A stretch of DNA of 64,000 nucleotides from Muscardinus avellanarius (GCA_963383645.1 OY726574.1:58777851-58841850); one strand, 5' to 3'. Positions 21,326-33,309 are shown, counted from the first letter of the stretch. The notes: a model not told the origin generated them from the sequence alone. Program-made: numbers and translations.

Positions 21326-22214
21326 ATGCAAAATATCTCAATAATTCTATGTAGGTTACATGCTATCATGACAGATTTGGATAAATTCAGTTCAAATGTA
21401 TTATTAAAATTAAGATAAGCTATTTCTTCTTATGCTTTCATGAGGCTGATGAAAATGTGTAATGATACCCCTGTGGCATCCATTCTATGTCTCTGGACAG
21501 TGCTTGTGGGTAGTTTTCCTGTAGCTCAGTGTGGTTTTTGTTTGGGTTTGGTTTTTTTGTGGGTTTTTTGTGGGGTTTTTTTTTTTTTTCCTCTGCCTAC
21601 CAGAAATCTGCAGCAGCTCAGCCTTGATCAGCTCCCTGACTTCCCATCCAGCCTCTGGCAGACGCTAACACAAGAGGACAGCCGGGTGCGGCCCGAGTCC
21701 TCCTCCTCGTGTCTGGTGGCTCAGCCCTGGGAATCCCAGGTTCACTCACTGTATATTATGGCTTCTCTTATTCCATACGCTTCCCACAACTGCAGCCACG
21801 TGGGCGCAGCAGGTAAAGTCTCTGGAGCAGAAGCTGTGTTTGAAGACAGGTGGAGAGAGAAATCAAAATATTTACATGTTACCGAAATATGACATTGTTT
21901 ATGTTTACTAATAAGTAAAGAAGAAAATAGGGAACTCGTAGCTCCACCCAAACCTAAACAAGCAGTGTTGGCTCATCATAGATAAAAATAAATAAGTAAA
22001 GTTTTAATTAACCTAACTGAAGGCAGGGAGTAAAGTCTGCTAGTTCTTAAAATAAATCTTCCCCACAGTAAAAGCCCCAACTTCTGTTATTTCATTCGAT
22101 TAAGAGAAAAAGAAACCAAGTTTAATAAGGTTGACTAGAGATCAATCGCAATGATTTCACCTTAGACTTAACTGATGTCAAATAAAATGTCAAATAAAGA
22201 AGAAACACAAAGCT
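21326..22214. other. Unique sequence, no gene called
   Basis: Contains T- and G-rich runs near 21540-21590. A plus-strand frame of 150 codons (21440-21892) begins in this low-complexity run and shows no recognisable domain. Confidence 0.45.
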
Positions 22215-22610
22215 TGTAAAAAAACACAAGTACTACTTCAATGTTTATTGGGGTATGAAAGTGTGAGAGGAGAGAGAGAGGAAGGGAGAGGGAGGGCGAC
22301 TGCTCTGCAGCTGAAGAGGGTTTAGTGAGATAAAACCTGCAGGATGGGTTCCCAGGAAAGGATGGAGCCCGCGTGTGCGTACAGGCAGAGGGTTTACATA
22401 GGTTAATCAGGACAGAAATTCAAATTCTGGTAGGAATTTGAATTCAAAGGCAGGAAATCAGGAGGTCCTTCAGCCATGAAAGGGATTATCTAAAGGCTCT
22501 TTGGCATCTGTGCCAAGTAAGATATGGTGGAGTTTTAGTAAGTAAGATAAGAGAAATTTTCCAGTAAGTGGAAAACCTTCACAAAATGGAGTTACTGCTG
22601 CTTTGGCCAG
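22215..22610 (-). mobile_element. Probable endogenous retrovirus LTR
   Basis: Read on the minus strand: AACTCCATTTTGTGAAGG at the 5' side, a pyrimidine-rich stretch, then CCCCAATAAACATTGAAGTA with a poly(A) signal, an order typical of U3-R. No internal retroviral sequence is attached, so it would be a solo LTR. The family was not identified; termini are uncertain. Confidence 0.5.
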
Positions 22611-22611
22611 C

Positions 22612-22780
22612 CACTCTACTGGGGGGAACTGGAGATTTAAACCCTGGGGCATTCTACCTCTGAGCCACTCCCTCAGCAATTTTTGATAATTATTTATTTG
22701 TTTATTTATTTTTGAAATAGAGCCTCACAAGTTGCTGAGTCTGGCCTTAAATCTGAGATCCTCCTCTTTCAACCTGACTC
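22612..22780 (-). mobile_element. B1-ID dimer SINE, 5' part degraded
   Basis: CTACTGGGGGGAACTGGAGA through CAACCTGACTC; a TTTATTTG-rich linker joins the arms. Confidence 0.85.
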
Positions 22781-23720
22781 AATGTTTGATCATTGAAAAA
22801 TGATCTATTATTTCTGATGTATCTTTAATATGACATATTAATAATATTACGCATTCTGGGGGGAAAAAAGGCTTAGCTCAAGATGCCCCAGATTATTCTC
22901 TGTGATGGTTTCTTCTGACCCGATTTCATAGCCCTTAAAGAAGCCCAGCATACTTGTTTGACACTGAAGACCTGGTCACGCCAGCAGAAGCAAAGAGCTT
23001 CTAATTAGTGCATGGATGACGGTGTGAAGCAACGGCTAAAACAACTTGGCTCAGGCCTCCAGGCTCATTACTGGGCACGGGCCCTCGAGGACTATTGGAG
23101 ACTCTTCAGCTGAGCTGGCCAAGTTACCCAGAACCGCAAGGCCCATGAGGCACCATTTTTCTAAGAGAGGCTAAGTGAAACACAGTCATATTTTGGACAC
23201 CATTTAGTTCCCAATGCAAATGTGACCTAATCACAAAAATGGTCTCTGGACTCCCCCCGAGTAGCTACCAGCACTTAACTCATCTACCTGCCCCATAACT
23301 GGGCACCTGCGTGTCTGTCTTCCCCACCAGACCATCAAATGCATGCTGGCAAGGAGAGGTCTTGTCCTTGTATCTCACCTGACACCTAGCACACATGGGT
23401 ACCCAGCAAGTATTACAGTGTTGGGTTTGATCTCATGATGAGCAATGAGGAGATATTTTCAGAAGTACCTCAGAGTGAAAAATGAAGAGATAAATTATTA
23501 TCCAGACTTCACCTCTCCCTTTTTCCTGGGTTCAACTCTCTCCTCTGCGAGACAAGAGAGCTGAGCTGAGCTATTTCCGAGGCCCACCCCCCAAGAGAGC
23601 TGAGCTGAGCTATTGCCGAGGCCCACCCCCCAACCCCAGTGTGGTATTCTACTAAGCTTTTCTTTGAAAGCCTACAAATGTTTCCGCTCGGTTATCTTTA
23701 AAAAAAAAAAACAGCAGATT
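22781..23720. other. Unique sequence with a 39-base tandem duplication
   Basis: No repeat family or exon recognised; a tandem duplication lies at 23553-23630. Confidence 0.45.
23553..23630. repeat. 39-base tandem duplication
   Basis: Two head-to-tail units starting CAAGAGAGCTGAGCTGAGCT, differing by one base (ATTTCC against ATTGCC) in the part I compared. Confidence 0.93.
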
Positions 23721-23912
23721 CACTAGGTATGGTCATATCCCCACTACTTGGGAGGCTTAGACAGGAGGACCGCAGGTTCAAAGCCAGCCTTAGCCATTTA
23801 GCAAGGTCTTCAGCAACTTAGCAAGACTTAGTGTCAAAATAAAAGGAGCTGGGAATGTAGCTTAGAGGTAAAGTGTCCCTGGGTTCAATCCCCTATGCAA
23901 AAGAAAAAAAAA
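23721..23912 (+). mobile_element. B1-ID dimer SINE
   Basis: CACTAGGTATGGTCATATCC through CAATCCCCTATGCAAAAG; both arms. Confidence 0.9.
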
Positions 23913-24662
23913 ATCTGCTAATGAAGATATAAAATATAAACATTATAATTCATGTTTTTATTATTTCCTACAAAGCACAAATTTAATTTTTACTACCTTC
24001 AGCATTTCCATATCAAACTATATCAGTCCAATTCAATATTTCTTCTAGCAAGTCACAGACTTTGAATTTTACCATGAAGCAGTCAAGACTATACTGCTCT
24101 GTACAAACATTTCTGTGGGGGTATGACTGTGTTAGAGAAACAGAGTGAGGAGGGAAAGAGAGAAAGAATCCTGTGGGAAGAATAGCCCCCACAGAAGGTA
24201 CCCCAACATTTTTTTAATCTTCCTTGTTTTGGATTTACCGTTTGGCCCCTCTTACATACAAAATGTTGCTTGGCGCACAATACATGTTTATTAACTAAGT
24301 GATATGTAAATGAGTAAATTTACATACTCATTTATTTAAATCCGGTTGGATTTTTTTTTTAACATTATTGCTAAAGTTTCTGCATAATTGTATAGGAACA
24401 GTAAGAATCTGTGCATGCCTTGGCTTTCGCCTAGAACAGCCTAGATTTCTTGGTAAAACAAACTACCATAAAAGTAAAAGTAATGAATATCCGCAGACAG
24501 AAAACCAAAGTAAAAATGCAGTTTAATCTTCACCCAGAGATTGGCCTCAGAGAACAGACCAGGCATGCTGGAAAATCTAGACTGAATCCCCAGAGCCCCC
24601 CTCCCCAGATATTGAACTCAGTCATCGGTAGCTCACACTGGAATCCAGAACTATGTTTTAAA
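23913..24662. other. Unique sequence, nothing recognised
   Basis: AT-rich; small frames only. Confidence 0.45.
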
Positions 24663-24800
24663 TAATATTAATGGTGCATCATAATTATACAACATAGTGA
24701 GATTTAACATGATACCTTCATACATGCACACATCACTTGGTGTGTTTCTCTCTCTTACACACACACACCTCTCTTCCCTGTATCCCCATACATGTTAGTG
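24663..24800 (-). mobile_element. LINE-1 3' UTR fragment
   Basis: TAATGGTGCATCATAATTAT, ATAGTGAGATTTAACATG and a CACACATCACTTGGTGTG segment, as in the tails at 5147 and 11322. Confidence 0.65.
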
Positions 24801-24870
24801 AGATTGGTAGTAATACCTTCACTTCTCATGTCAACTGAGGGTCACCTTTGAGACCCTAAAGATTTGGGGA

Positions 24871-25080
24871 GCAGGCGTGGTGACGCACGCTTGTGATCCC
24901 AGCATTTGGGAGGCTGAGATGGGAGGATCACGGTTCGCCAACAGCTGCAGCTACTTAGCGAGGCCCTTCACAACTCAGTGAGACAGTTTCAAAATAAAGA
25001 AAAATATAAGGCTGGGAGTGTAGCCGGGAGGTAGGATGCCCCTGAGTTCCAATGTCCATCCTCAGTGCCGCAAAAAAAGT
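24871..25080 (+). mobile_element. B1-ID dimer SINE
   Basis: GCAGGCGTGGTGACGCACGC through CCTCAGTGCCGCAAAAAAAG; both arms. Confidence 0.92.
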
Positions 25081-26329
25081 GAAAAGAGTTGGGGAATATA
25101 GTCGCAGAACATCCTAAGATTGCATGTGCTTTTGTGACTTACATTTAATTGTTGATACTTGCAATATATTTCTCCATAACAGAAACTAAAAAAATAAAAG
25201 GAAATAGACTCAAGTTGCTTATGTTAAGGTTTAAAAAAAAAAACACAGAAAACATCTTCTATTGAGGAAAGATGAACTTTGTGAAATAGAAGGGGAGATA
25301 GTAATTTTGATTAGAAAAAAAAAAAAAGAACAAGCCATACCCTGCTCCAAAAAAGAAGAAAATCATTCAGGAGCAGTCTGGGGCTTAGAAAAAACTCTAT
25401 AGTGCTGTGGGCTCTTCTCGCAAAGTGCCGCGATATTAGAGACCCCAATAACTGGAGAGTGCAATGCTGTTTAATAAGCACGGGTCCCTGAAGTAACTCA
25501 GGATGGGCTACGGAAGCAGTGGTGATGAAAACCATCAACACAGAAATTAAAAGGAGAAAACAGCCCTAACACCTTCGCCCCCTCTGCCACCCACCTAGGA
25601 ACCTTGCAAACCCAGAGGGATAGCAGCAATACCACTAAGTCAGAAGAACGGGATTGTTCCAATGATTTTCTGGGCCTGCTATTCAAAAAGATAATTTTAC
25701 GTCTTGATTCAAGTGTTAATTTTGAATAATGGTGAATAATGAAATACGCTGGTTCTAAAATGGGAATTAGGGTGATCAGAAGTTTTTCTCAATCTTATGC
25801 TCTTTGGGATAGGATGTCTCCAAGGTAACCTCCAATTATCCCTACCATATGATAAAGTCCCTGTGCGCTCCTCCCAGCACACTGAACAAAATGACCTGTG
25901 ACACCAGAGAATGCTGCAAAGGTGGTGGAAGAGGACGTCAAAAGATGAAGGGAGAGACCTCCAAGGCATCCAAGAGCAGGTGAACAGGGCTCAGGATGGA
26001 GCAGAAACGGTGAGGGCAAATCACAGCACAGCCTGCTCCGCCCTAAGTACCAAATGACAAAGAAGGGATCTGAAACTCCTGGCCCATTGAAGGTAATGGT
26101 GGCAGAACAAGAGGCCAGCCCAACTGCTGACACTGCGGTCTAGCAGGAGAAGAGGCACACCACTGCTGGCAAGAAACACCCTGAACCGCCACTGTCCCCA
26201 ACACATTGAGCACCGGGCAAACAAAGCAGCTAGAATATGAAAAGTTCAATCCATCCATTTCAAAGATTAATTTACTTATAAATTGCAGAAGCATGCCAAA
26301 CAAAATAGAGAAAGTATCATATTGGATAG
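25081..26329. other. Unclassified sequence, no gene called
   Basis: Overlapping minus-strand frames of 62-112 codons at 25498-26303 lie in two or three frames at once. This looks like a stop-poor stretch or an old processed relic, but I cannot name a parent. No poly-A tail or flanking duplication was identified. Confidence 0.4.
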
Positions 26330-27060
26330 AAAATTAAGGCCCAGCTATATGCTATTTATGAGAAAACATTTCCTACGAATATAAGCATAGGTTAAAAGTA
26401 AAAGGATGGAAAAATATATCATGTAAACACTAATTTAAAAGAAAACTGGAGTGTACCAGCAGAAGAAATATTGCAAGAAATAAAAGGACACTACTCAGAA
26501 AAAATTACAGAAGGACAAGGAGGATGATTCATGAAGACATAACAACCCTAAATTTGTATGCACCTAATGACAGGTCTTCAAAATACACAGCACAAAACCT
26601 TAAAATCATACAAAATGTGTTCTCTGATCACATGGAATCATGCTAAAGATAATAATAGGATACCTAAAAAATCCCCAAGTACTTGGAAATGAAGCAATGA
26701 ACTTCTAAATAGCCATGTCAAATAGAAAGTCACAAAGAGAACCAGAAAAGATTTTGAATCGAATGAAAATGAAACACAACATATAAAAATTTGTGAAAAG
26801 TAGCAAAATGAGTGCTGAGAGGGAAGTTTTATAGAACTAAATGTTGGTATGGCATAAAAGAAAGCTCTCAAATCATTGAAGTTCCTACCTTAAATAAAAA
26901 TGGTAACTATTACGGGAAATAAGAGTAAACCAAGCCCAAAAGAAGGAAATATTAAAGATCAGAGCACAGATTAAATCATGAAACTAAAAGTAAACCAAAG
27001 AATAAAAGAAAAGATGGGAGAATCAAATATCTGAGTCTTTTAAAATCCACAAAACTGAAA
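26330..27060 (+). mobile_element. LINE-1 ORF2 fragment (endonuclease to pre-RT)
   Basis: Collinear with L1 ORF2: GTAAAAGGATGGAAAAATAT near 26398, AACCCTAAATTTGTATGCAC near 26544, GTACTTGGAAATGAAGC near 26679, and GAGAGGGAAGTTTTATAG near 26817. Interrupted by stops; inactive. Confidence 0.8.
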
Positions 27061-27164
27061 TTCCCTGCAGCCAGGATGAACACTAGAAAATAAAGAAGGC
27101 CATGTTGCTTGTATCAAGAATAAAAAGAAGGAAAATCTATAATTATTATAGGCATTAAAAGAAT

Positions 27165-27885
27165 GATAAGGACAATGAGTACAACCACTTTGGAGGTTCC
27201 TTAGAAGACTAGGAGTGGAGCCACCATGCAACCCGGTGACACCACTCCTCGGTATTTTTCCACAAGAACAAAAGTCAGAATTCTAGAGCGATACATGCAT
27301 AGCCCCATCTATAGCAGCACAATTCCCAATAGCCAAATCACGGAAGCAATCTAGGTGTCCGTCAACAGATCAGTAGACAATGAGAATGAAGTAGGTATAC
27401 ATGCGATGGAATTCTACTCGGCCATAAAGAAGAACAAAATTACATCATTTGGAGAAAAAATGGATGGAACTTGAGTCTTATGAAAAGTGATATCAGTCCG
27501 TTGCAGAATGTCAAAGATTGAATTATTTCTTTCATCTGTGGAAGCTAAAGAGAAAATAGAAAACAAGAGACTGTAGTTAACTGAGGAGAATGATCAGTAG
27601 AGTAATGGAATGGGCCAAGAGGAGAGATATGGGGAGGAGAAAAAGAAAAGCTAATGAATGAAAACAGTTTAAATTATGCTCTGCCCATGCACCGCTGCCA
27701 AGCTCATTGTTCTGTCTGGGAAGGGTGGATAGCAGGGCGGGGCCTTAAGGGAATCACACCAAGACCTATGTCACGTCTGTCTGTATGACTTTGAACCTCA
27801 ATAGGATGTATAATTACAGGGCACCAATAGAAGTGCAGAAATAAAAATGAAATTCTTTGAAAAAGAATAAGAAAATATTAAATGA
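27165..27885 (+). mobile_element. LINE-1 3' end
   Basis: GTGTCCGTCAACAGATCAG near 27356, CGATGGAATTCTACTCGGCC near 27404, then a purine-rich 3' UTR and A-rich tail. The strand matches the ORF2 piece just upstream, so both may belong to one internally deleted copy. Confidence 0.85.
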
Positions 27886-28730
27886 ATTCTTAGAGTAAAT
27901 TCTTGTTTGTATCTATCTTCTTTTGCTCATCGTTGATTGGGGAAGGGTTCATTCATGGTGTACATGCCAGTAGATATTATCTCACTGTGGTCCAGTATGT
28001 CACTGTGTAGATAAACTCTGTTTACATGTCCTGTTATAAGTTGGATTTTGGGTGGCTTCATCTGGGAGGATTGTAAACAGAGCTGCCAAGGAACAGTCTT
28101 GTGTATTTCCACTGGTGGGCATCCATACTCAGTGCTGTTAGATGGCCATCTAAAAGTGGAATGTCTGGGTACTTGGTTATGCCTAGGTTCAAATTCGGTT
28201 GATCATGCCAATGATTTTCCAAAGAGACTGTGAATTTATACTCCAATCATTAGATCACAAGCGTCCTATTTGATCTGTGCTACCGGCAGGATTCAGATCT
28301 ACTTAGCCCCCTGGTGGCTGGTGTGCTTATTTGCATGTTAGGCCCCTTCTTATTTCCAAAGACTAAAGTTTTCCTCTCTGTGGCCCAGGTCAGACACCAT
28401 CATGCCCTACAATGTCTGCACGTAGGGGAGGTGGGAGGGTTGATAAAAATCAGCCTTTTAGATGGTCCCTTTGAATATCCTCTCACTGTGCTTGAAGTAA
28501 AGAAGACATGCCTTTGCTTTCCTTCATTACGGGTGAATGTACAACACAAAAATAGCCTTCCCTGATATCCATGGATAATCACCATTCTCCTTTCTGTATG
28601 GATTGGCAGCCTTCTCTTAAGCCTTCTTCACTAAATCTTTTACCTATATTAACGAAGACTACATTTTTATGACCTTACTACAGATGCAATATCAAAGGGT
28701 CATGAGATACACTCTAAAATATTGCCACTC
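27886..28730. other. Mostly unclassified; possible antisense L1 remnant
   Basis: The part 28140-28255 (AAAGTGGAATGTCTGGGTAC, then CAATGATTTTCCAAAGAG) looks like a degenerate minus-strand L1 ORF2/3'-region, but the match is weak. The rest is not recognised. Confidence 0.35.
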
Positions 28731-29157
28731 AGCTGGGAGTGTTGATACATTCCTGTAATCCCAGTACTTGGGAGGCTGAGAGAGGGGGATCACAAATTTG
28801 AAGCCATCTTGGCAACCTAGTGAAGCTGTCAGCAACTTAGAAAGGCTCTCTTTTAAAATAAAAAGGGAGGCCAGGTGTGGTGGCACATGCTTGTTATCCC
28901 AGCATTAAGGAGGCTGAGACAGGAGGATCATGGTTCTCAAACAGCCTCAGCTACTTAGTGAGGCCCTTTTCAACTCAGTGAGATCCTCCCTGTTTCAAAA
29001 TTAAAAAATAAAAATTAGGGCTGGGGGTGTCACTCAGAGGTAGAATGCCCCTGGGTTCCATCCCTAGTACTGCAAAATTTTAAAAAAGGGCTGTGGGTAT
29101 CGCTCAGAAATAGAATGCACATAGTTTCAAATCCCAGTACCACAAACACACAAAAAA
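28731..29157 (+). mobile_element. Dimer SINE split by another dimer SINE
   Basis: The outer left arm is 28731-28867 and its ID arm is 29086-29157 (GGGCTGTGGGTATCGCTCAG). The inner SINE occupies 28868-29085. Confidence 0.85.
28868..29085 (+). mobile_element. Inner B1-ID dimer SINE
   Basis: AGGCCAGGTGTGGTGGCACA through CATCCCTAGTACTGCAAAAT. A full-length copy sitting exactly between the two arms of an older copy. Confidence 0.92.
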
Positions 29158-29263
29158 ATACTGCCTCTGAAAATTTACATGTTGACTTTTTTCTCTCACT
29201 TTAGAATTTTGTTTCTGTATATATTGGTGGCTTAGTCAAAACTTCTAAACTGAACTTATATTA

Positions 29264-29455
29264 AGCCAGTCCAGTGGCGCATACCTGTCATCCTCTAGTA
29301 CTTGGGAGGCTGGGGAGAGGATCAGGGGCTTGAGGAAGCCTCATCACCTGAGCAAGAGCTTCAGCAACTTAGTGAGACTCTCTCAAATACAAAAAATTAA
29401 AGGGAACTAGAAAGTAAAATGACCCTGAGTTCAATCCCCAGAACCCCCACACAAA
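29264..29455 (+). mobile_element. B1-ID dimer SINE
   Basis: AGCCAGTCCAGTGGCGCATA through CAATCCCCAGAACCCCCACA; the ID arm is shortened. Confidence 0.88.
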
Positions 29456-30325
29456 AATTGTATAACTTGAAAGACAACTTTGGTGAATGTATCTGTGACT
29501 AATACTGCCCTTCTAGAGTCAGAAACGTTTCTCAGAAATGTCCCCAATGGTATTGCTTGCCATAATGTAGTTGATGTAGGGTCTTTCTTTTTCTGCTTTT
29601 ATGATTTAGGTAGGATATTTTCTAAGTGGGAAATGTAAATGTGAAATATCTACTGTGCATCGACTGGACTCTGCTGAGCTTGGCTGCTGTCCTGGGAGCC
29701 CCTCAATACTCGGCATCACTGTAAACGTGCCATCCTGCTAAAGCATGTTCCAATATATTTGCACAATACTTTTGATCCCTCCAGTAGATTGAAGAGAATG
29801 AGACCTGGTAGGAAAGTGTTTGAAATAATCTTTTTGTAGTGATACAGGGAGGAATTTCTTATAAGCTATGATCTATTATCTATAACAAGTTCTTTAGATA
29901 CCAACGTATGGGCAAAAGAGATTCCTCAACTCCCAAATGACACACCAACCTAGGATAAAGATCGTTGTTCCTTGTGTGAAGTGCAGCGTCTGCCTAATAG
30001 GAAGAAGTATCTATGAACTGGTGACTAATCTCCTAAAGTGTGCTGTCAGTTCCCATTGCCAGCACTGTGTGTTTTCCCCAAATCAGAGCTTACGCTGGAA
30101 AGGACCTCAAGAGTTATGCAGTCTATCATCATGCCAACGAAACTGCCCAAAGCAGCAGTGGGGGCCTCTCCACCAGCTCTGATAGACAGCACCAGTTCTC
30201 AGAGTTCCATGAGCCATTTGTCATCAAAAGGGCAAGTTGTTGTCACCTGTGGTACGGAATCTGATGCCACCCAGGGAGGGGTTTGCTATCTAAAAATCTT
30301 CCCGTTTAGGCTCTAACAGCGGAGA
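29456..30325. other. Unique sequence, no gene called
   Basis: Plus-strand frames of 74-92 codons overlap at 29937-30316 without recognisable domains. Confidence 0.45.
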
Positions 30326-30565
30326 TCAGCAATTTTGTTTTCATTAAGTGCCAGATAGTAAGCATTTTAGATTTTGTAGACCAGATAATCTCTGTCATTG
30401 TAGTACTCAGCATTATAGCGTAAAAGCAGTCATGGCCAAGGCAGAAACAGATGTAACAATTAATTTGTTACAATAAAATTTTATTTGCATTATGATAAGA
30501 TGTTATTTACAAAGCCAGATACTGGACAAGACTTGGCTACCACCCATGTGGTTTATCAATACCCA
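30326..30565 (+). mobile_element. hAT-type MER DNA transposon (Charlie group)
   Basis: AAGTGCCAGATAGTAAGCAT, a TAGATTTTGTAGACCAGATA segment, GCGTAAAAGCAGTCATGG and CAATAAAATTTTATTTGCA follow in order the well-known mammalian MER consensus with AGGGCCAGATAGTAAATATT. Non-autonomous and old. The family number is not assigned. Confidence 0.75.
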
Positions 30566-30832
30566 CTCTGCATTGACTTGAATTTCAACTTAGTATCCAT
30601 GCCTTTGCCTCACAATTTGTTCTGTGCATTAGAATTTACTCCGATAACTACTTCAGTTGCTGGTAGGCAGATGGCATCTGATTTCACAAGCCTAAAGCCC
30701 TCTACTTCTCTGAATGTGGGTTTTCTCCAGAATACAAAACTTGGGCATGGGGATGCTAATTCCTATGGAGCAAACTTCAACCACTGAAAGATGAGAGCAG
30801 TACTGGAGAAAAAAAAGACATGATAACAGGGT
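30566..30832. other. Unique sequence, nothing recognised
   Basis: No repeat recognised. Confidence 0.4.
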
Positions 30833-30912
30833 AACTGGATGTGGTACACACCTGTAATTCCAGTATTTGGGAGGTTGAGATAGAAGGATTACAGGTTCAA
30901 AGCCAGCCTCAG

Positions 30913-31091
30913 TCGTGGTGGCGCAGGCTTGTAATCCCCGCGCTTGGGAGGCAGAGACAGGAGGATCGCGCAGGTTCGAAGCCAGCCACGTGCACTGGCT
31001 TAGGAGACCCTGTTTCCAAATAAAAAATGTAAAAATAGGTCTGGGAGTGTAGCCCGGAGGTAGAAGGGCTTCCAGGAACCCCAGTACCACC

Positions 31092-31134
<43 letters not shown>
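30913..31134 (+). mobile_element. Young dimer SINE with (AC)n tail and target-site duplication
   Basis: TCGTGGTGGCGCAGGCTTGT through CCCCAGTACCACCAAAACAC, with a long AC tail. Flanked by AGCCAGCCTCAG at 30901-30912 and 31135-31146. Confidence 0.95.

Positions 31135-31135
<1 letters not shown>
31095..31135. repeat. (AC)n microsatellite in a SINE tail
   Basis: AC tract replacing the A-rich tail of the young SINE. Confidence 0.97.
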
Positions 31136-31136
<1 letters not shown>

Positions 31137-31378
31137 CCAGCCTCAGCAACTTAGAAAATTTTCTAAGTAATCTATGTGCATACTCAACCCTCAAGTAGAT
31201 AGGACATCTACAACCTACATCTTTAGCAACCTAGTAAGTTTCAAAATAAAAAAAAATAAAAAGGGCTAGGGTGTAGCTTGGAGGTAAAATGCCTTTGGGT
31301 TCCATCTTGTAAAATACCTTTCCCAGTTCACCCATTAATTTCTCTCGGGATTAATGTTATTAAAAACCAAGACTTGTG

Positions 31379-31570
31379 GCCGGGCGTGGTGGCGCACGCT
31401 TGTAATCCCCGCGCTTGGGAGGCGGAGACAGGAGGATCGCGCAGGTTCAAAGCCAGCCGTGCTGGTGTAAGAGACCCTGTTTCAAAAATATAAAATAGGT
31501 CTGGGAGTATAGCCCGGAGGAAGGAGGGCTTCCAGGAACCCCAGTACCACCAAAAAAAAAAAAAAAAAAA
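31379..31570 (+). mobile_element. Young CpG-rich dimer SINE
   Basis: GCCGGGCGTGGTGGCGCACG through CCAGTACCACC and a run of A. The target sequence AAACCAAGACTTGTG lies on both sides (from 31364 and from 31570). Confidence 0.95.
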
Positions 31571-31584
31571 AACCAAGACTTGTG

Positions 31585-31766
31585 AAGTTAACAAATGAAG
31601 GAGCATAAGTGTGAATGTAGCATGGTTAACTTGGACGCTCATGTTGCTGGGTAGAGGAGAAGTGGGTGGGAGAGGGCACCAAGCACTGTGTGAATTTATA
31701 CCTTTTCCAATATGATCCACATAAAAATAAAAAATAAGAAAATAAATAAATAATAAATAAATAAAT
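31585..31766 (+). mobile_element. Severely 5'-truncated LINE-1 3' end
   Basis: GTGTGAATGTAGCATGGTTA, AGGGCACCAAGCACTGTGTG and an AAATAAAT tail, matching the tail of the L1 at 35458-35876. It is followed by a third copy of the same target sequence (31767-31782). Confidence 0.9.
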
Positions 31767-31782
31767 AAAAACCAAGATTTGT

Positions 31783-33309
31783 ATGCTGGGTATGCTTACT
31801 GTGTTGTTTGAAGTCGTGAGTAGGGATAAACAAGAATCCTAGAATAATTCTCAGAGACATTGTTCAATAACCATATTTAGACATAAATTTTGGCTAGTTC
31901 CAGCCCAGATAAAAATAGTCTCCAAAAAATTAACACCCTATTTTTTAAACTCCTTTGTTTCTTCCTCTGGGAAGTGGGGATAGTGATGTCCACATCATAC
32001 TTCATGTGTCTTCCTTAAGAGAGATGAGGTCAGGCATATACAGCACCGTGTGGTACTCAGAAAAGGCAGCTACAAGATCCAAACTCCTTGCCTGTACAAT
32101 TCCCGTCACAGCCTGAATAGTCTGCTGCAATGCCCTAGGCGACGACCAAGAATAAAGCGCACCAAGTTCCAGCCAACCACCTAAACCATAGCACACATGG
32201 TCTTTATCCTTTTGAATTGTGTGTGTGTAGAAAGGTGCTGACCAGCTAGTAGTGACTGTGCAGAACAGTGCATATTCTAAGTATGCTTAGGACACAGAGC
32301 CTCTGCCTTGTAAACCAGCGACTGATAAGAGCTCTGAGGAAGCCGCTTTGCCTTCCTCGATAAGAAGATACCACAGGTGTATCCTTGCAAAAAGGATGTT
32401 CCAATTGTCTGCCCAGGTGCATGGCAGAGTTTAGTCTCACTTATGTTATGAATTTGGATAAATAATTTCTTGGGATAGTGTTTGATATTGTCTTTATTCC
32501 TCAAAGCAAAGTGCTGCATATCTGCATAGAGCTTTTCACAAGCCCCCAAAAATGGCCCAAATGCTGATTTAAAGCAATGTATAATGAAAATTATACAATC
32601 AACATAGAGGTGACATCCCAGTGGTGCTCAGAGATCACAAAGATTATATTTCTCCCTTTCTCATGGCAGAGATTACAGTTGCAATTAAAATTATAGATTT
32701 TCTCACCTCTTACGTAGCAAGGTAACATATTTGTTAATCCTCCCAGAACTTACTATTTTTTTCTTCCTTTATTCCCAGGCTTCTGTGATGTAGATTTGGA
32801 ATAACTTTAGAGGTGTAGTGGTGGAGAATAATAATGGTAGGAGAAAAGGATCCCTCAACTCAACAAAGTTAATGTAACACTTACAGAGGCATATAAGCTT
32901 TCCTCCATGGTGAGAGATGTACCCTTTTAGACCTCTCCGTACTAATCTGAGCTGTCAGGGAAAAAAATCCTATTCTATCTAATTTACCTTAATCAGTGAA
33001 AAATGTCCTAATGGTAGCCAGAAGAATCAGTTCTATCATTTGATTAAAAATATGTTTTAAGATTTTGGAATAACTAAAGCAGATTTCTTTTAGTAGAAAC
33101 CAGATTCTCAAAACAAGAAGTCATTAGAATGGTTAATGAAAAACTATAAGTGAACTGATAAAGATTCATTTTAGAGCAAGGCCTGCTTCTAAGGGCTTAG
33201 ATTTGAGGAGGAAAATAGATCAGAGGGAAAGTCAATATATTTTCATTGGAAAATAACCATTACTGAGTTTTATAGAATCTAGAAACTACATAAAATAATG
33301 TAGTGAGTT
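31783..33309. other. Mostly unique sequence with a MIR fragment
   Basis: Apart from the MIR at 31945-32075 nothing is recognised. Minus-strand frames of 64-90 codons at 32002-32549 have no known domain. Confidence 0.4.
31945..32075 (+). mobile_element. MIR fragment (probable)
   Basis: TTTCTTCCTCTGGGAAGTGGGG followed by GATAGTGATG resembles the MIR core 'TTTCCTCATCTGTAAAATGGGG'. Old and diverged. Confidence 0.45.

Larger units (their letters stand above)
30833..31310 (+). mobile_element. Old dimer SINE split by a young SINE
   Basis: The left arm is 30833-30912. After the insertion the element resumes with AGCCAGCCTCAGCAACTTAG at 31135 and ends with an ID arm (GGGCTAGGGTGTAGCTTGGA). About 60 extra bases lie between the arms. 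Confidence 0.85.

Noticed and set aside
25498..26303. Cluster of overlapping minus-strand frames considered as a retrogene
   Set aside because: Frames switch with no single continuous protein and no recognisable parent; left as unclassified.
30692..31132. 146-codon minus-strand open frame
   Set aside because: It is translated SINE plus AC repeat (Cys-Val run, then SINE-derived peptide with ASQARGLQACATT).
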